The notes under the pieces: model-generated
What the model was told of the DNA's origin: nothing
What the model saw: the letters and a program-made list of their open reading frames with translations, nothing else
Database searches by the model: none
Part shown: positions 1-9,421 of the stretch, piece after piece
How the letters are laid out: each line of letters begins with the position of its first letter
How positions within the stretch are numbered: position 1 is the first letter of the stretch
NCBI GenBank assembly: GCA_003056245.1
Contig: MVDH01000006.1
Coordinates: 186,001-250,000, forward strand
Length of the DNA: 64,000 bases
Direction: 5' to 3'
From: Cellvibrio sp. 79
Lineage (GTDB): Bacteria > Pseudomonadota > Gammaproteobacteria > Pseudomonadales > Cellvibrionaceae
Position numbers and translations under genes: made by a program

Positions 1-144
1 ACGGGCAGAAATTTTTTCCGCTCCGGATTCGCTGGTAGCAGTGCCAATAACAATTGCCCCCGCCTTTCCAAGCTGCTCAGCAATCGCAGCCCCGATTCCA
101 CGGCTCGCACCAGTCACCAACGCAACTTTGTCATTCAAGCTCAT
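1..144 (-). CDS. fabG: 3-oxoacyl-[ACP] reductase FabG (N-terminal fragment)
   Basis: Only the first 48 codons are in the window; the rest lies beyond base 1. The translation begins MSLNDKVALVTGASRGIG, the Rossmann cofactor-binding motif TGxxxGIG of short-chain dehydrogenases near the N-terminus. FabG reduces 3-oxoacyl-ACP with NADPH in fatty-acid elongation in the cytosol. It starts 24 bases after the stop of fabD on the same strand, which is the usual fabD-fabG order and suggests one operon. The family is large, so the FabG assignment rests on this context as much as on the short sequence. Confidence 0.9.
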   Translation of the reverse strand, partial: MSLNDKVALVTGASRGIGAAIAEQLGKAGAIVIGTATSESGAEKISAR

Positions 145-168
145 AAGATTTAATCCCGTAAATTAAAA

Positions 169-1107
169 TTAAACAGCTGTTAAAGCTGAAGTCAGCTCTT
201 CCGGCTTTTCAACAGAAATTGCACTTAAATCCGGGCTAATACGTTTATTCAACCCAGATAAAACCTTGCCTGGCCCACACTCCAAAGTAAGAGTAATTCC
301 TTTCCCAACCATTGCGTTAACACATTCAACCCAACGTACCGGACTATAAATTTGCTCAATCATTAACGCTTTAATTTTTTCAGGGTTACTTTCAGTGGCT
401 GCAGTAACATTATGCACAACAGGTACCGAAGGTGAAGAAAATACAGTTTTAGTAATTTGTTCCGCCAATCGCTCTGCCGCCGGGCGCATCAATTCAGTAT
501 GGAAAGGAGCGCTCACAGGTAATGGCAATGCACGCTTTGCTCCCGCTTCTTTGCAAAGTAAACTTGCTCGCTCAACAGCACCAACTGCACCAGCAATAAC
601 AACCTGCCCTGGCGAGTTAAAATTTACGGCGGAAACAACTTCACCCTGCTCCGCTTTTTTACAAGCCTCTATAATTAACGCATCATCAAGACCAATAATT
701 GCAGCCATTGCTCCTTGACCAGCAGGTACAGCTTCTTGCATAAATTTGCCGCGCTGCTGCACCAATTTCACCGCATCGCTAAAAGCAACAACATCAGCAC
801 ATACCAACGCCGACCACTCACCAAGACTATGCCCTGCCATTAATGCAGGGACAACACCATTACGCTCTCGCCACACGCGAAACACTGCAACACTAGCAGT
901 GAGCAGTAGTGGCTGGGTCCGCTCAGTTAAATTAATTTCTTCCTGCATACCATTTTGCACCAACGCCCAAAGATCATAACCCAATACTTCCGAGGCTTCC
1001 GCAAAAGTCTGCTGCACCACCGGATATTCAGCAGCCAATTCAGCCAACATACCAATTTTTTGAGATCCCTGACCAGGAAAAACAAACGCGAGATGAGAAC
1101 TAGTCAT
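169..1107 (-). CDS. fabD: malonyl-CoA:ACP transacylase
   Basis: This 312-residue enzyme moves the malonyl group from CoA to acyl carrier protein, the committed loading step of type II fatty-acid synthesis in the cytosol. The nucleophile motif GHSLGEW is at residues 92-98 (Ser94). The substrate carboxylate-binding Arg119 follows in QQRGKF, and the catalytic His203 sits in SAPFH. The N-terminal FPGQGSQ is the family signature. Length matches FabD. It lies 33 bases downstream of plsX and upstream of fabG on the minus strand, as in many gammaproteobacteria. Confidence 0.97.
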   Translation of the reverse strand: MTSSHLAFVFPGQGSQKIGMLAELAAEYPVVQQTFAEASEVLGYDLWALVQNGMQEEINLTERTQPLLLTASVAVFRVWRERNGVVPALMAGHSLGEWSALVCADVVAFSDAVKLVQQRGKFMQEAVPAGQGAMAAIIGLDDALIIEACKKAEQGEVVSAVNFNSPGQVVIAGAVGAVERASLLCKEAGAKRALPLPVSAPFHTELMRPAAERLAEQITKTVFSSPSVPVVHNVTAATESNPEKIKALMIEQIYSPVRWVECVNAMVGKGITLTLECGPGKVLSGLNKRISPDLSAISVEKPEELTSALTAV

Positions 1108-1140
1108 AAAGGTTTAGCTTCTGTTTAAGATTAAAATAAT

Positions 1141-2145
1141 TTAGTTAGTTGAATTTAATTGTTGTGCGATACGCTCAGGGACTTTTAATTTCACTTGCTC
1201 GCGAGCCACGACCAACGCCTGCATAAATGCTTTACGATCTGCACCACCATGGCTTTTTATCACTGCTTTTTGCAACCCCAAAAAACTGGCACCATTGTAC
1301 AAGGATGGATTTAATTCTTCGCGCAATTGCTTAAACAGTGGCATCGATAGCAATGATAAAAATTTATTAAAAAGATTGCGCCGCACCGTATTTGAAATTT
1401 TTTGGGATATATAGCGCGCAACACCTTCACTAGCCTTTAATGCAATGTTGCCATGAAAGCCATCGCACACGATGACGTTTTCGCACCCCGTGAAAATACC
1501 GTCAGACTCAACAAACCCCACATAATTAATACGAACATCAGCACGCAGCAACTCCTGAGCCTGCTGCAATAATTCGGTACCTTTTTGGGATTCACTGCCG
1601 ATATTTAGCAATCCAACACGAGGGCAATCAATACCCTCAATCTCAGCCAGCACACTTCCCATGAGCGCGAATTGGTGCAAATGCAAAGCCGTACAATTGA
1701 TATTTGCCCCTAAATCCAACAAATAGGTAGAACCTTTCGTTACAGGCATGGATTTACAAATTGCAGGACGCTCGATAACAGGAAAGGTTTTTATTAAATA
1801 TTTAGCCATCGCCAAAAGCGCCCCGGTATTTCCAGCGCTAACGCAGGCATCCGCAGCCCCTTCACGCAACAACTCCAAGGCAATCCACATGGATGAACCC
1901 TTTTTTTGTCGCAATGACACCAAAGGATCATCATTCATAGAGACAACATCAACAGCGTGCTTTATTTGAGCGGCACGAAGATGGCGGGATTTGATTATCA
2001 ATGGCTGGAGCTGATATTGATCACCAACAAGGATCAATTCAACATCAGCATAGAGAGCTGCAAAACTTTCCGCCGCTGCAATAGCAACGCGGGGACCTAA
2101 GTCCCCGCTCATAGCATCAACTGCTATTCGAATTTTTGCCGACAA
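1141..2145 (-). CDS. plsX: phosphate acyltransferase PlsX
   Basis: PlsX converts acyl-ACP to acyl-phosphate, the donor for PlsY in phosphatidic acid synthesis; it is a peripheral membrane enzyme. The 334-residue translation starts with IRIAVDAMSGDLGP, the family N-terminus (normally AxDxMGGDxGP; here MSGD replaces MGGD). It also has the conserved stretches CVSAGNTGALLA and CDGFHGNIALKASEG. It sits between rpmF (23 bases) and fabD (33 bases), the conserved rpmF-plsX-fab order. The start is the natural one after the short gap to rpmF. Confidence 0.96.
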   Translation of the reverse strand: MSAKIRIAVDAMSGDLGPRVAIAAAESFAALYADVELILVGDQYQLQPLIIKSRHLRAAQIKHAVDVVSMNDDPLVSLRQKKGSSMWIALELLREGAADACVSAGNTGALLAMAKYLIKTFPVIERPAICKSMPVTKGSTYLLDLGANINCTALHLHQFALMGSVLAEIEGIDCPRVGLLNIGSESQKGTELLQQAQELLRADVRINYVGFVESDGIFTGCENVIVCDGFHGNIALKASEGVARYISQKISNTVRRNLFNKFLSLLSMPLFKQLREELNPSLYNGASFLGLQKAVIKSHGGADRKAFMQALVVAREQVKLKVPERIAQQLNSTN

Positions 2146-2168
2146 AGTAGTGTCGCAGGAGTAATAAA

Positions 2169-2351
2169 TTACTCTTCGCTACCTTTATCAATCACTTTGC
2201 GACCACGGTAAAAACCGTCAGCAGTTACGTGATGACGCAGGTGCTTTTCGCCACTGGTTGCATCAACCGACAAGGTTGGGCCAGTCAATGCATCATGTGA
2301 ACGACGCATATCGCGCTTGGAACGGGATTTTTTGTTTTGTTGAACTGCCAT
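2169..2351 (-). CDS. rpmF: 50S ribosomal protein L32
   Basis: This small basic protein of 60 residues begins [20 protein letters not shown], the L32 N-terminus, and ends with the conserved [15 protein letters not shown]. No CxxC zinc motif is present, so it is the zinc-independent form usual in gammaproteobacteria. It is a component of the large ribosomal subunit. It lies 40 bases after yceD and 23 bases before plsX, the standard yceD-rpmF-plsX arrangement linking ribosome and lipid genes. Confidence 0.98.
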   Translation of the reverse strand: MAVQQNKKSRSKRDMRRSHDALTGPTLSVDATSGEKHLRHHVTADGFYRGRKVIDKGSEE

Positions 2352-2391
2352 GGTTAGCTCCTATTTACTGACTCATTGGAACCGAGGCGCC

Positions 2392-2925
2392 TCAGGATTT
2401 CGGCGAGCTCTTAAGTTGTTCCAACACTTGAAATGGGTTTTTCTCTTTTTTTGCCTCAACCGGCTTACCACTTGAATAAAGCTTGCTATCAACACAAGAG
2501 TCTTCATGATAAGCAACTGCAGGCAAACTCAATAGCAGCTCTTCTTCGATCATATCGTAAAGATCTGCCATACCCTCACCGGTAATCCAGGGATCAAAAT
2601 GCTGGGGCAATGCCTTTGCAGCCTCTTCATCCCATACAATTGCCAGTGAAATATCACTCTCAACCGGAACAGTAACCGGCTCCAGGCAACGCTGACACAC
2701 TAATGCCAGATTAGCCGAAGCATGACCAGTAACAGCCCGCTTCCCTTCTTCACTGATTTTAAACTCAAGATAAACTTGCACCTCACCCGCTGAACTTTCC
2801 GTCGCATCAATGACGCGCGGCAGATCAACAACAGGGATAAAACCCTCTAAAGTCACGCCTTGTTGGGCGAATTTTCGAGGATCTCCCTGCTTTGGCAGAG
2901 GCTTGTGAATAGGGGTCTTAAACAT
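2392..2925 (-). CDS. yceD: YceD family protein (DUF177), 23S rRNA accumulation protein
   Basis: The protein is 177 residues when started at MFKTPIHKPLPK. An in-frame Met 11 codons upstream is possible, but family members begin shortly before the DPRKFAQQG block, so the inner start is preferred; neither start has a clear Shine-Dalgarno sequence. The central LVCQRCLEPVTVPV contains the two cysteines typical of DUF177. In E. coli and plants the family is linked to 23S rRNA accumulation; the molecular role is poorly defined. It is the first gene of the yceD-rpmF-plsX-fabD-fabG group and divergent from maf. Confidence 0.9.
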   Translation of the reverse strand: MFKTPIHKPLPKQGDPRKFAQQGVTLEGFIPVVDLPRVIDATESSAGEVQVYLEFKISEEGKRAVTGHASANLALVCQRCLEPVTVPVESDISLAIVWDEEAAKALPQHFDPWITGEGMADLYDMIEEELLLSLPAVAYHEDSCVDSKLYSSGKPVEAKKEKNPFQVLEQLKSSPKS

Positions 2926-2977
2926 AAGCGCGCAATCATAGGGATATAGCCCATTCATGTCAAAGAAAAACTAGCCG

Positions 2978-2989
2978 AATAGCGCTATT
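2978..2989. repeat. 12-base perfect palindrome in yceD/maf divergent spacer
   Basis: AATAGCGCTATT reads the same on both strands and lies in the 130-base spacer between the divergent starts of yceD and the Maf gene. It could be an operator or chance. No protein partner can be assigned from the sequence. Confidence 0.4.
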
Positions 2990-3055
2990 TAGTTGGTTAG
3001 AGGTAGAATCCCCCCCTTATTTTGTGTTTCGCGTAATCGCTTTGGGTTTAAAAAC

Positions 3056-3658
3056 ATGACTTCCATCAAATTGGTTCTAGCATCCAGCTCCAGGTATCGC
3101 CGCCAGCTTCTCCAAAAACTGGGAATGGAGTTTATATGGTCATCTCCCAATATTGATGAAACGCCGGGTAAACACGAAACAGCGGAGCAATTGGTGCTTC
3201 GCCTGGCAAAACAAAAAGCTACAGCACTTGCAGCCACCTTCCCGGAGCACTTAATTATTGGATCCGACCAGGTCGCAACATTGAATAATCAAATTATTGG
3301 GAAACCCCACGCACATGAAGACGCGGTAGACCAACTAACATCTTTCAGCGGCCAAAAGGTTGAGTTTTTGACCAGCCTTTGCCTACACAATAGCAAAACC
3401 CATCAATCACAACTGACGTTAGATAAGTACACGATAAAATTTCGCCAACTCACTGGATCACAAATAGAAAATTATTTAAGAAGAGAAAAACCCTATGACT
3501 GCGCTGGCAGCTTTAAATCCGAAGGACTGGGGATCTGCCTCTTTGAAGAAATGGAAGGCGAAGATCCAAACACACTTATAGGCCTCCCCTTAATCGAACT
3601 GGTAAATATGCTTATAAATGAAGGTGTTGACCCGCTGGCATCGGCAGGTAAAAACTAA
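3056..3658 (+). CDS. yceF: Maf-family nucleotide pyrophosphatase, YceF type (7-methyl-GTP pyrophosphatase)
   Basis: The frame is open from 2993, but the family begins at MTSIKLVLASSSRYRRQLL, so the start at 3056 is chosen (200 residues). The N-terminal LASSSxxRxxLL motif, the PNIDETP block and the catalytic base region IIGSDQV (Asp71) are Maf hallmarks. The close match to E. coli YceF over CAGSFKSEG and GRDPNTL-like segments (here GEDPNTLIGLPL) favours the m7GTP pyrophosphatase branch over the dTTP/UTP branch. The family removes non-canonical or modified nucleotides in the cytosol. It is divergent from yceD and nearly abuts the convergent HAD gene. Confidence 0.9.
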   Translation: MTSIKLVLASSSRYRRQLLQKLGMEFIWSSPNIDETPGKHETAEQLVLRLAKQKATALAATFPEHLIIGSDQVATLNNQIIGKPHAHEDAVDQLTSFSGQKVEFLTSLCLHNSKTHQSQLTLDKYTIKFRQLTGSQIENYLRREKPYDCAGSFKSEGLGICLFEEMEGEDPNTLIGLPLIELVNMLINEGVDPLASAGKN

Positions 3659-3666
3659 GCCCCCCC

Positions 3667-4311
3667 CTACCTGAGGCGCTCCCATGCTAACAACTCATCA
3701 AATCGATCCAGACAAAGTACCGGCTCATAAGCATGCAAGCGATCTACGTGATGAGCACCATAACTTACTGCAATTCTGGGCATAGCGATATTTTTTGCCA
3801 TTTCCATATCATATTCAGTATCACCAATCATAACCGCATCCTCCGGGCCAACCCCAAACTCAGACAACAGCTCTTGCAACATTAAAGGGTCAGGCTTTGA
3901 AGCTGTCTCATCTGCACATCGGGTAGCATGAAAAAAATCGCCAAGCCCCAATACACCAAATATTCTATCCAGCCCCTTTCGGCTTTTGCCCGTGGCAATG
4001 GTTAGTGTGTGCCCCTGCCCCTTCAAGTGATATAGGGTTTCGGCAACCCCCGGGAAAAAATCCGATGGACGAGCCTCATCCAACATTAAAAAACGTGTCG
4101 CATATGCCTCGCGCAAACTCTGCCTATCACCAACAGAGACATCGGGATACAAGCGATGAATCGCCTCAGGAAGCCCAAGACCAATAATATTGTGAATAAG
4201 ATGATCATCCAGTGGCACCCACCCCAAATCCTCCGCCGCCAATTGCATCGCTTTGGTGATTTTAGCCTTTGAGTCACTCAGGGTACCGTCCCAATCAAAA
4301 ATAAATAGCAC
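3667..4311 (-). CDS. HAD-superfamily hydrolase, phosphoglycolate phosphatase-like
   Basis: The 214-residue protein starts MLFIFDWDGTLSDS, the DxD motif with nucleophile Asp6 and acid Asp8. It then has IATGKSRKGL (motif II Thr), a Lys in ETASKPDP (motif III) and VMIGDTEYDMEMA (motif IV). These show a catalytically complete HAD phosphatase with an alpha-helical cap between motifs I and II. The substrate is not evident; Gph-like and pyrophosphatase-like members share this look. It follows rluC by two bases on the same strand, an arrangement common in pseudomonads, so the two are probably co-transcribed. Confidence 0.88.
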   Translation of the reverse strand: MLFIFDWDGTLSDSKAKITKAMQLAAEDLGWVPLDDHLIHNIIGLGLPEAIHRLYPDVSVGDRQSLREAYATRFLMLDEARPSDFFPGVAETLYHLKGQGHTLTIATGKSRKGLDRIFGVLGLGDFFHATRCADETASKPDPLMLQELLSEFGVGPEDAVMIGDTEYDMEMAKNIAMPRIAVSYGAHHVDRLHAYEPVLCLDRFDELLAWERLR

Positions 4312-4313
4312 TA

Positions 4314-5333
4314 CTAACTCCGCAAATCAGTTTTTTCGAGCTTCGACAAAGGCCCAGCAAGATCTGGTGGCAAAGGAGCATCCACCCGGGTCATTTCCTT
4401 CGCATCAGGCAAGCAAAAGGATAAGGAAGATGCATGCAGGAACAAGCGACGCAAACCAACGCTGCGCAAGGTTTCATTAATGGCATCATCACCATACTTT
4501 TCATCGCCCGCCAGACTATGTCCGGCATATTGGGCATGCACGCGGATTTGATGGGTCCGACCAGTAATAGGCCGAGCCTCAATCAGGGTAAACCCCTGAT
4601 AACGATTCAAAATATCAAACTCTGTCAAACTAGGCTTACCCTCAGGATGAACCTTGACTATTCGCTCTCCGCCAGCAACCTCAAACTTCATTAGTGGCAC
4701 ATTAATCTGGTGGCACCGTTTGGACCAATCGCCCAGCACCAGCGCTTGGTAGACCTTTAGGACACCACCAGCACCGCCTGACTTTTCGCGCAAAGCCTCT
4801 TGCAAATGGCGCAAATAGCTACGCTTTTTAGCCACCATGATGCAACCGGAAGTATCGCGATCAAGACGATGAACCAATTCAAGATGACGAGTCTCAGGGC
4901 GCATCTGCCGAAGAGTTTCAATCAACCCCAAAGTAATCCCGCTTCCACCATGAACAGCCAACCCCGGAGGCTTATTAATTACAAGCAGACCATCATCTTC
5001 ATACAATATTGACGCATTAAGCAGCGCCATCATCTGATGACTTGCTTTTGCTTCAGTACCGGCCTCCGCAGTCCGAACAGGAGGGATCCTGACCGAGTCA
5101 CCAGCCATTAATTTATACTCCGGCTTAACTCGCCCCTTATTGACCCTCACCTCTCCTTTACGAATAACGTTATAAACCTTGGATCTGGGGACCCCTTTTA
5201 AGCGAGCAAGAAGAAAGTTATCCAGGCGCTGGCCAGCCTGGTCACTATCAATAAGAACAAAATTAACCCCGGAACCAGAGGGCTCATCTATTTGATCAGG
5301 ATGTTTTTCAGCATAAGTTTTCATGCACGGCAT
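4314..5333 (-). CDS. rluC: 23S rRNA pseudouridine synthase RluC
   Basis: This 339-residue RluA-family enzyme has an N-terminal S4-like RNA-binding domain (QRLDNFLLARLKGVPRSKVY onward, roughly residues 35-100). The synthase domain carries the catalytic motif HRLDRDTSG, with the nucleophilic Asp near residue 158. The S4 domain and conserved gene position next to rne identify RluC, which in E. coli modifies U955, U2504 and U2580 of 23S rRNA. The N-terminal 30 residues are poorly conserved, so the start could be the second Met, three codons in. It is divergent from rne across a 788-base spacer. Confidence 0.93.
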   Translation of the reverse strand: MPCMKTYAEKHPDQIDEPSGSGVNFVLIDSDQAGQRLDNFLLARLKGVPRSKVYNVIRKGEVRVNKGRVKPEYKLMAGDSVRIPPVRTAEAGTEAKASHQMMALLNASILYEDDGLLVINKPPGLAVHGGSGITLGLIETLRQMRPETRHLELVHRLDRDTSGCIMVAKKRSYLRHLQEALREKSGGAGGVLKVYQALVLGDWSKRCHQINVPLMKFEVAGGERIVKVHPEGKPSLTEFDILNRYQGFTLIEARPITGRTHQIRVHAQYAGHSLAGDEKYGDDAINETLRSVGLRRLFLHASSLSFCLPDAKEMTRVDAPLPPDLAGPLSKLEKTDLRS

Positions 5334-5409
5334 GATACCTCATACCATTAGATTACCCCACGAAAACAAAACCAGCACCAGCAATAAAACTGCTAAATCA
5401 CTGATTTAA

Positions 5410-5438
5410 TTGCTGCATTGGGGGATTGCTGCTATAGT
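5410..5438 (+). promoter_or_regulatory. candidate sigma-70 promoter for rne
   Basis: TTGCTG (5410-5415) and TATAGT (5433-5438) are separated by exactly 17 bases on the plus strand. A start near 5445 would give a leader of about 677 bases before rne. The -10 is a good match and the -35 a moderate one. Other promoters closer to rne cannot be excluded. Confidence 0.5.
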
Positions 5439-5444
5439 CCAGAC

Positions 5445-6121
5445 GCTGATACAGGCTGGTTTCCGGATCGCGCAACGATAGGCGCATCACTAGGAAATAC
5501 CGCTGACAGCAAGGATTTAGCGATTTGCGCCATTTAATTGATAGCAATAACAAATCCTTGAAAGCACTGACAATGGTAGACGGCATTGTATTCAGGCCAA
5601 CTACTCTAACAATTGCGTCAACCCTGGTTGCACTCATTGTTAATACGATTTTTGTTTTGCTGAACTCAGTAGAATCTATTTGTAAATTCTGGATAACGGC
5701 GGTTTCGCCAAAAAATATCCACAGCAAGCAGGTTGCAAACATCATTGCTGGCTCAGTCAATTGACGACGCCAATCAATGAAAGTCGACTAAAGAGAATAT
5801 GTTATCAACTCATTCAACAAGTCGGCTCGATCAAAATGATCGACATCAAACAACCCGGTGCAGAACTGATGAGAAATCAATCTGCCAACTACAAATAGAA
5901 ACCGGAACCACCGGTAGATAAACGAGCCAAATGGGAGACCTTACTGGTGTTAGCCGCTGTGGAGCGCCCTACCATCACATAAAGGAACAACCCACCAACC
6001 GCTAGTACGAGCCCACTAATGACAACGGGTAGCGTAATAGTCCACAAGGTTGCGCAAAACATTTTCTGCTTAACACTGATTGTCACCTTGGCCAGCGCTT
6101 AACAAGACAATTAGGTAACAC
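5445..6121 (+). other. long non-coding leader upstream of rne
   Basis: No convincing gene fills the 788 bases between rluC and rne. In E. coli the rne mRNA has a structured 361-base leader through which RNase E represses its own synthesis; by analogy this stretch is read as the rne leader. A small hairpin, ACCGG-AACCA-CCGGT, lies near 5900-5914. The exact leader length depends on the promoter at 5410-5438 and is an inference. Antisense open frames in the region are not supported as genes. Confidence 0.5.
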
Positions 6122-8959
6122 ATGAAAAGAATGCTCATCAATGCAACTCAACCCGAAGAGTTGCGCGTAGCACTGGTCGATGGCCAATGGCTTTATGATC
6201 TTGATATAGAAAACCGCAACCGCGAACAAAAAAAATCCAACATATATAAAGGTCGCATTACTCGAGTAGAGCCCAGCCTTGAAGCCGCCTTCGTTGAATA
6301 TGAAGGTGGCAGCCGCCACGGCTTCCTCCCCTTGAAAGAAATTTCACGCGAATACTTCAGCAGAAACCCTGGCGATCTGGACGGCCGCATCAAAATTAAG
6401 GATGTACTCAAAGAAGGCACCGAAGTCATCGTTCAAATCGATAAAGAAGAGCGCGGCAACAAAGGTGCAGCACTCACCACCTTTATCAGCCTTGCAGGTC
6501 GCTACCTGGTTCTCATGCCCAATAATCCCCGCGCCGGGGGCATCTCCCGTCGCATCGAAGGTGAGGACCGCGCCGAGCTTAAAGACGCCCTTGGCGAAGT
6601 GGAAGTCCCGGCAGGCATGGGGGTAATTATTCGAACTGCTGGCGTAGGTAGAAGCTCTGAAGAGCTGCAATGGGATCTGAATTACCTCCTCCAATTGTGG
6701 GATTCGATTGCCAATGCAGCCAAAACCTCCGCTGCACCTGCATTCTTATTTCAGGAAAGTAACGTCATTATTCGCGCAATTCGCGACTATCTTCGCCAGG
6801 ACGTTGGCGAAGTAATTGTTGATAACCGGGAAGCTTTTGATCTGGCAACCGGATTTATTCAGCAAGTCATGCCTAATTACCGTAGCAAGGTAAAGCTTTA
6901 TCAGGATGACATCCCCCTTTTCAACCGTTATCAGATCGAATCTCAAATTGAGACAGCATTTCAACGCGAAGTAAAATTGCCCTCTGGCGGCTCAATTGTT
7001 ATTGATGCAACCGAAGCTCTGGTCGCCATCGATATCAATTCCTCTCGCGCAACAAAAGGCGGAGATATTGAAGAAACTGCACTACAAACCAATCTGGAGG
7101 CAGCTGATGAAATCGCACGCCAATTGCGCTTGCGTGATATGGGCGGCCTGATTGTTATCGACTTTATCGACATGCAACCCGTTCGCAACCAGCGAGAGGT
7201 GGAAAATCGCGTTCGCGATGCTCTAATGATGGATCGCGCACGAGTGCAAATTGGGCGCATATCCCGTTTCGGCCTGATGGAAATGTCCCGCCAACGCCTG
7301 CGCCCATCACTCGGTGAAACCCACTCCAAAATATGCCCTCGCTGTGATGGTGTAGGAACTATTCGCAGTACACGCTCACTGGCACTGTCAATTTTGCGCC
7401 TGGTGGAAGACGAAGCTCAAAAAGAGCGCAGCGCCGAAATCCGCGCAATTTGTCCGGTTTCCGTAGCAACCTATTTGCTCAATGAAAAGCGCAAAACCAT
7501 TTCCAGTATCGAGTCACGCAACAACACCCGCGTAGTAATTGTACCCAGCGCAGAACTCATGACACCTCACTTCGAGGTACAACGCTTGCGCGATGATGAC
7601 GAGGGCACACTGGAAACCAGCTATAAAATTGTTGCTCACACCGACGAATCCAAGGAAGAAGAGGAAGACATCAATGCGAAACCATTTATCGCACCAAAAC
7701 CCTTGGTTCAGCCGAGCAGCCCAAGCCAACCAGCGCCTGAACCAACCAAAAAACCAGGACTACTATCACGCTTGCTAGGCTCTATTGCTGGCATATTTAG
7801 CAGCGACAAGAACGAAGACAGTAAAAATAAACGGGAACACAGACGCGACAATCGCCGCAATTCCGGCAATCGCAATCGCCGAGACAATCGCAATCGTCGA
7901 GATAAAGAACGCAAAGAGGACCGTGAAATTATTGACAACCTGGACCATCGCAACGCCCAGGAACAAAAGCCAGGACGAGATCAGGATAAACGCGACTCAA
8001 ATAAAGATTTTGAAAAACGCGAAAACAACCGCGAGCAGAATGACCGCAAATCGCGCAACAATCGCGATCAACAACCTCGCGACACCCAGAATAGCGATGA
8101 AGAACGCCAACCCAGAAATCGCAATCAACGCAGCAATGAGCGCGACAACAATCGAAAACAAGTTAATAAAGAGAGCGTAGCCGAAGAGACGCCAATTACC
8201 CTTAATGACACTGAAATTGCCGTCGAAGGTGATGACCAAAGACCATCCAAGCGCCCTGCCGGCCGCCGTACTCGCTCTCAGCAACGCCGTCGCAACCGCA
8301 GAGAGGAAGGCGAAAGCTCGGGTGTAGAAACACAAGAAGGAGCAAGCAACAACCAAGAACCAACTGCATTAAGTGAATCAGCTCAACTGGCACAACAAAT
8401 TTCCGCCGCTATTGCAGAGCACGCCCAACAAGCGCAGGCAAACAAGGCGCAAATATCACTTGAGAATACAGAGCACAATGAAGCTGCTGCCGAGCCTAAC
8501 ATTGAGCGAAAACCAGCAATACTGCAGCAACCCGAAATTGTTTTGGCGCCCACTGAAGAGCCAGAAAAGCTCGACAAACCAATCAGCATCCACCCGGAAG
8601 AAGTGACCAGCAAAAAAGAGGCGCCTCAAGCTGTAGCCGAACCTGTCGCAGCTCAAATCTCGCCAAGTTCCGAACCCGAGGTAATTAGATCTGGCGCGAT
8701 TGAAGCGATAAAGGCAACGGTGGAAGTAACAGTAGAAACAACTGAACGCCATACAGTAACTGAAGTAAGTATCGCACCAGCTAGAGCAAGTAATGATCCT
8801 CGCAAATCACCAAAACCTATTGGCAAGATTAGTATTATTACTGAAACAATAGAAAGCCAAACATCGCGCGCACTTGATACCAGTTTGCCACCCAGCGTAG
8901 ATCACAATCCTCGCCAAATTAGCAGACCCTTAAACGATCCACGCCTGAATAAGCAGTAA
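6122..8959 (+). CDS. rne: ribonuclease E
   Basis: RNase E is the essential endonuclease of mRNA decay and rRNA/tRNA processing and the scaffold of the degradosome. The 945-residue protein starts [18 protein letters not shown]. It has an S1 RNA-binding domain (about residues 35-125), catalytic metal ligands Asp304 ([12 protein letters not shown]) and Asp347 (IVIDFIDM), and the zinc-link Cys405-x-x-Cys408 (CPRCDGVG) that holds the tetramer. After about residue 520 it becomes low-complexity: a large Arg/Asn/Asp-rich segment around 570-720, then an acidic, Ala/Glu/Pro-rich tail. Length is slightly below E. coli (1061). A strong terminator follows at 8981-9014. Confidence 0.98.
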   Translation: MKRMLINATQPEELRVALVDGQWLYDLDIENRNREQKKSNIYKGRITRVEPSLEAAFVEYEGGSRHGFLPLKEISREYFSRNPGDLDGRIKIKDVLKEGTEVIVQIDKEERGNKGAALTTFISLAGRYLVLMPNNPRAGGISRRIEGEDRAELKDALGEVEVPAGMGVIIRTAGVGRSSEELQWDLNYLLQLWDSIANAAKTSAAPAFLFQESNVIIRAIRDYLRQDVGEVIVDNREAFDLATGFIQQVMPNYRSKVKLYQDDIPLFNRYQIESQIETAFQREVKLPSGGSIVIDATEALVAIDINSSRATKGGDIEETALQTNLEAADEIARQLRLRDMGGLIVIDFIDMQPVRNQREVENRVRDALMMDRARVQIGRISRFGLMEMSRQRLRPSLGETHSKICPRCDGVGTIRSTRSLALSILRLVEDEAQKERSAEIRAICPVSVATYLLNEKRKTISSIESRNNTRVVIVPSAELMTPHFEVQRLRDDDEGTLETSYKIVAHTDESKEEEEDINAKPFIAPKPLVQPSSPSQPAPEPTKKPGLLSRLLGSIAGIFSSDKNEDSKNKREHRRDNRRNSGNRNRRDNRNRRDKERKEDREIIDNLDHRNAQEQKPGRDQDKRDSNKDFEKRENNREQNDRKSRNNRDQQPRDTQNSDEERQPRNRNQRSNERDNNRKQVNKESVAEETPITLNDTEIAVEGDDQRPSKRPAGRRTRSQQRRRNRREEGESSGVETQEGASNNQEPTALSESAQLAQQISAAIAEHAQQAQANKAQISLENTEHNEAAAEPNIERKPAILQQPEIVLAPTEEPEKLDKPISIHPEEVTSKKEAPQAVAEPVAAQISPSSEPEVIRSGAIEAIKATVEVTVETTERHTVTEVSIAPARASNDPRKSPKPIGKISIITETIESQTSRALDTSLPPSVDHNPRQISRPLNDPRLNKQ

Positions 8960-8980
8960 ACCAACCACATAAACAAAAAG

Positions 8981-9014
8981 AAAAAAGCCGAATTGTCACA
9001 AATTCGGCTTTTTT
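8981..9014 (+). terminator. rho-independent terminator of rne
   Basis: AAAAAGCCGAATT and AATTCGGCTTTTTT pair around a GTCACA loop 22 bases after the rne stop, followed by a T run. The A run on the other side makes it potentially bidirectional. Confidence 0.92.
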
Positions 9015-9080
9015 ATGCTCAATAATTTTAGTTATCATTTTAATACCTCCATATTCAGCTATAAAAATAATTTTTTCCTC

Positions 9081-9108
9081 TTGCCCAATAAAAAAAGCTA
9101 TGTATAAT
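9081..9108 (+). promoter_or_regulatory. promoter of tRNA-Ser
   Basis: TTGCCC (9081-9086), a 16-base spacer and a perfect TATAAT (9103-9108) lie 11 bases before the mature 5' end of the tRNA. Spacing fits a start at about 9115, leaving a very short 5' leader for RNase P. Confidence 0.75.
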
Positions 9109-9119
9109 TTGCCGCACTC

Positions 9120-9209
9120 GGAAGGGTGGCAGAGTGGTTTAATGCACCGGTCTTGAAAACCGGCGTAGGTGAAAGCCTACCCAGGGTTCAAATCCCTGCC
9201 CTTCCGCCA
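9120..9209 (+). tRNA. tRNA-Ser (anticodon UGA)
   Basis: A class II tRNA of 90 bases. The acceptor arms GGAAGGG and CCCTTCC pair, followed by G discriminator and an encoded CCA (9207-9209). The anticodon arm CCGGT-CTTGAAA-ACCGG gives anticodon TGA, reading UCA-family serine codons. The long variable arm (GTAGGTGAAAGCCTAC) is diagnostic for serine. The T arm is CAGGGTTCAAATCCCTG. It has its own promoter and terminator and lies between rne and the YccA-type gene. Confidence 0.98.
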
Positions 9210-9217
9210 TATCTAGA

Positions 9218-9248
9218 AGGCGCTTGAAAAATCAAGCGCCTTTTTTTT
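9218..9248 (+). terminator. rho-independent terminator of tRNA-Ser
   Basis: AGGCGCTTGA pairs with TCAAGCGCCT around a four-A loop, followed by seven or more T residues, eight bases after the tRNA CCA end. Confidence 0.93.
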
Positions 9249-9421
9249 GCATACCAAATCGCTGATCAGTTTATATATTTCTCCCCCGCATTGAACTCAG
9301 CATAATAATCTCCAACTAAGCTATTAACTCCCAGCGAGATTTACCTTGGCTTTGGGTTCGCATATTTGTATTATCGCTTCCAGCTAGTTAAAAAAACTTA
9401 TGGCAATTTGTGGAGATCAAC

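Noticed and set aside
5398-5760. Minus-strand open frame of 120 codons upstream of rluC
   Set aside because: No family, no Shine-Dalgarno, overlaps a strong plus-strand promoter; composition not protein-like.
7708-8393. Several open frames on both strands inside the second half of rne
   Set aside because: They are by-products of the Arg/Asn/Glu-rich repeats of RNase E read in other frames.
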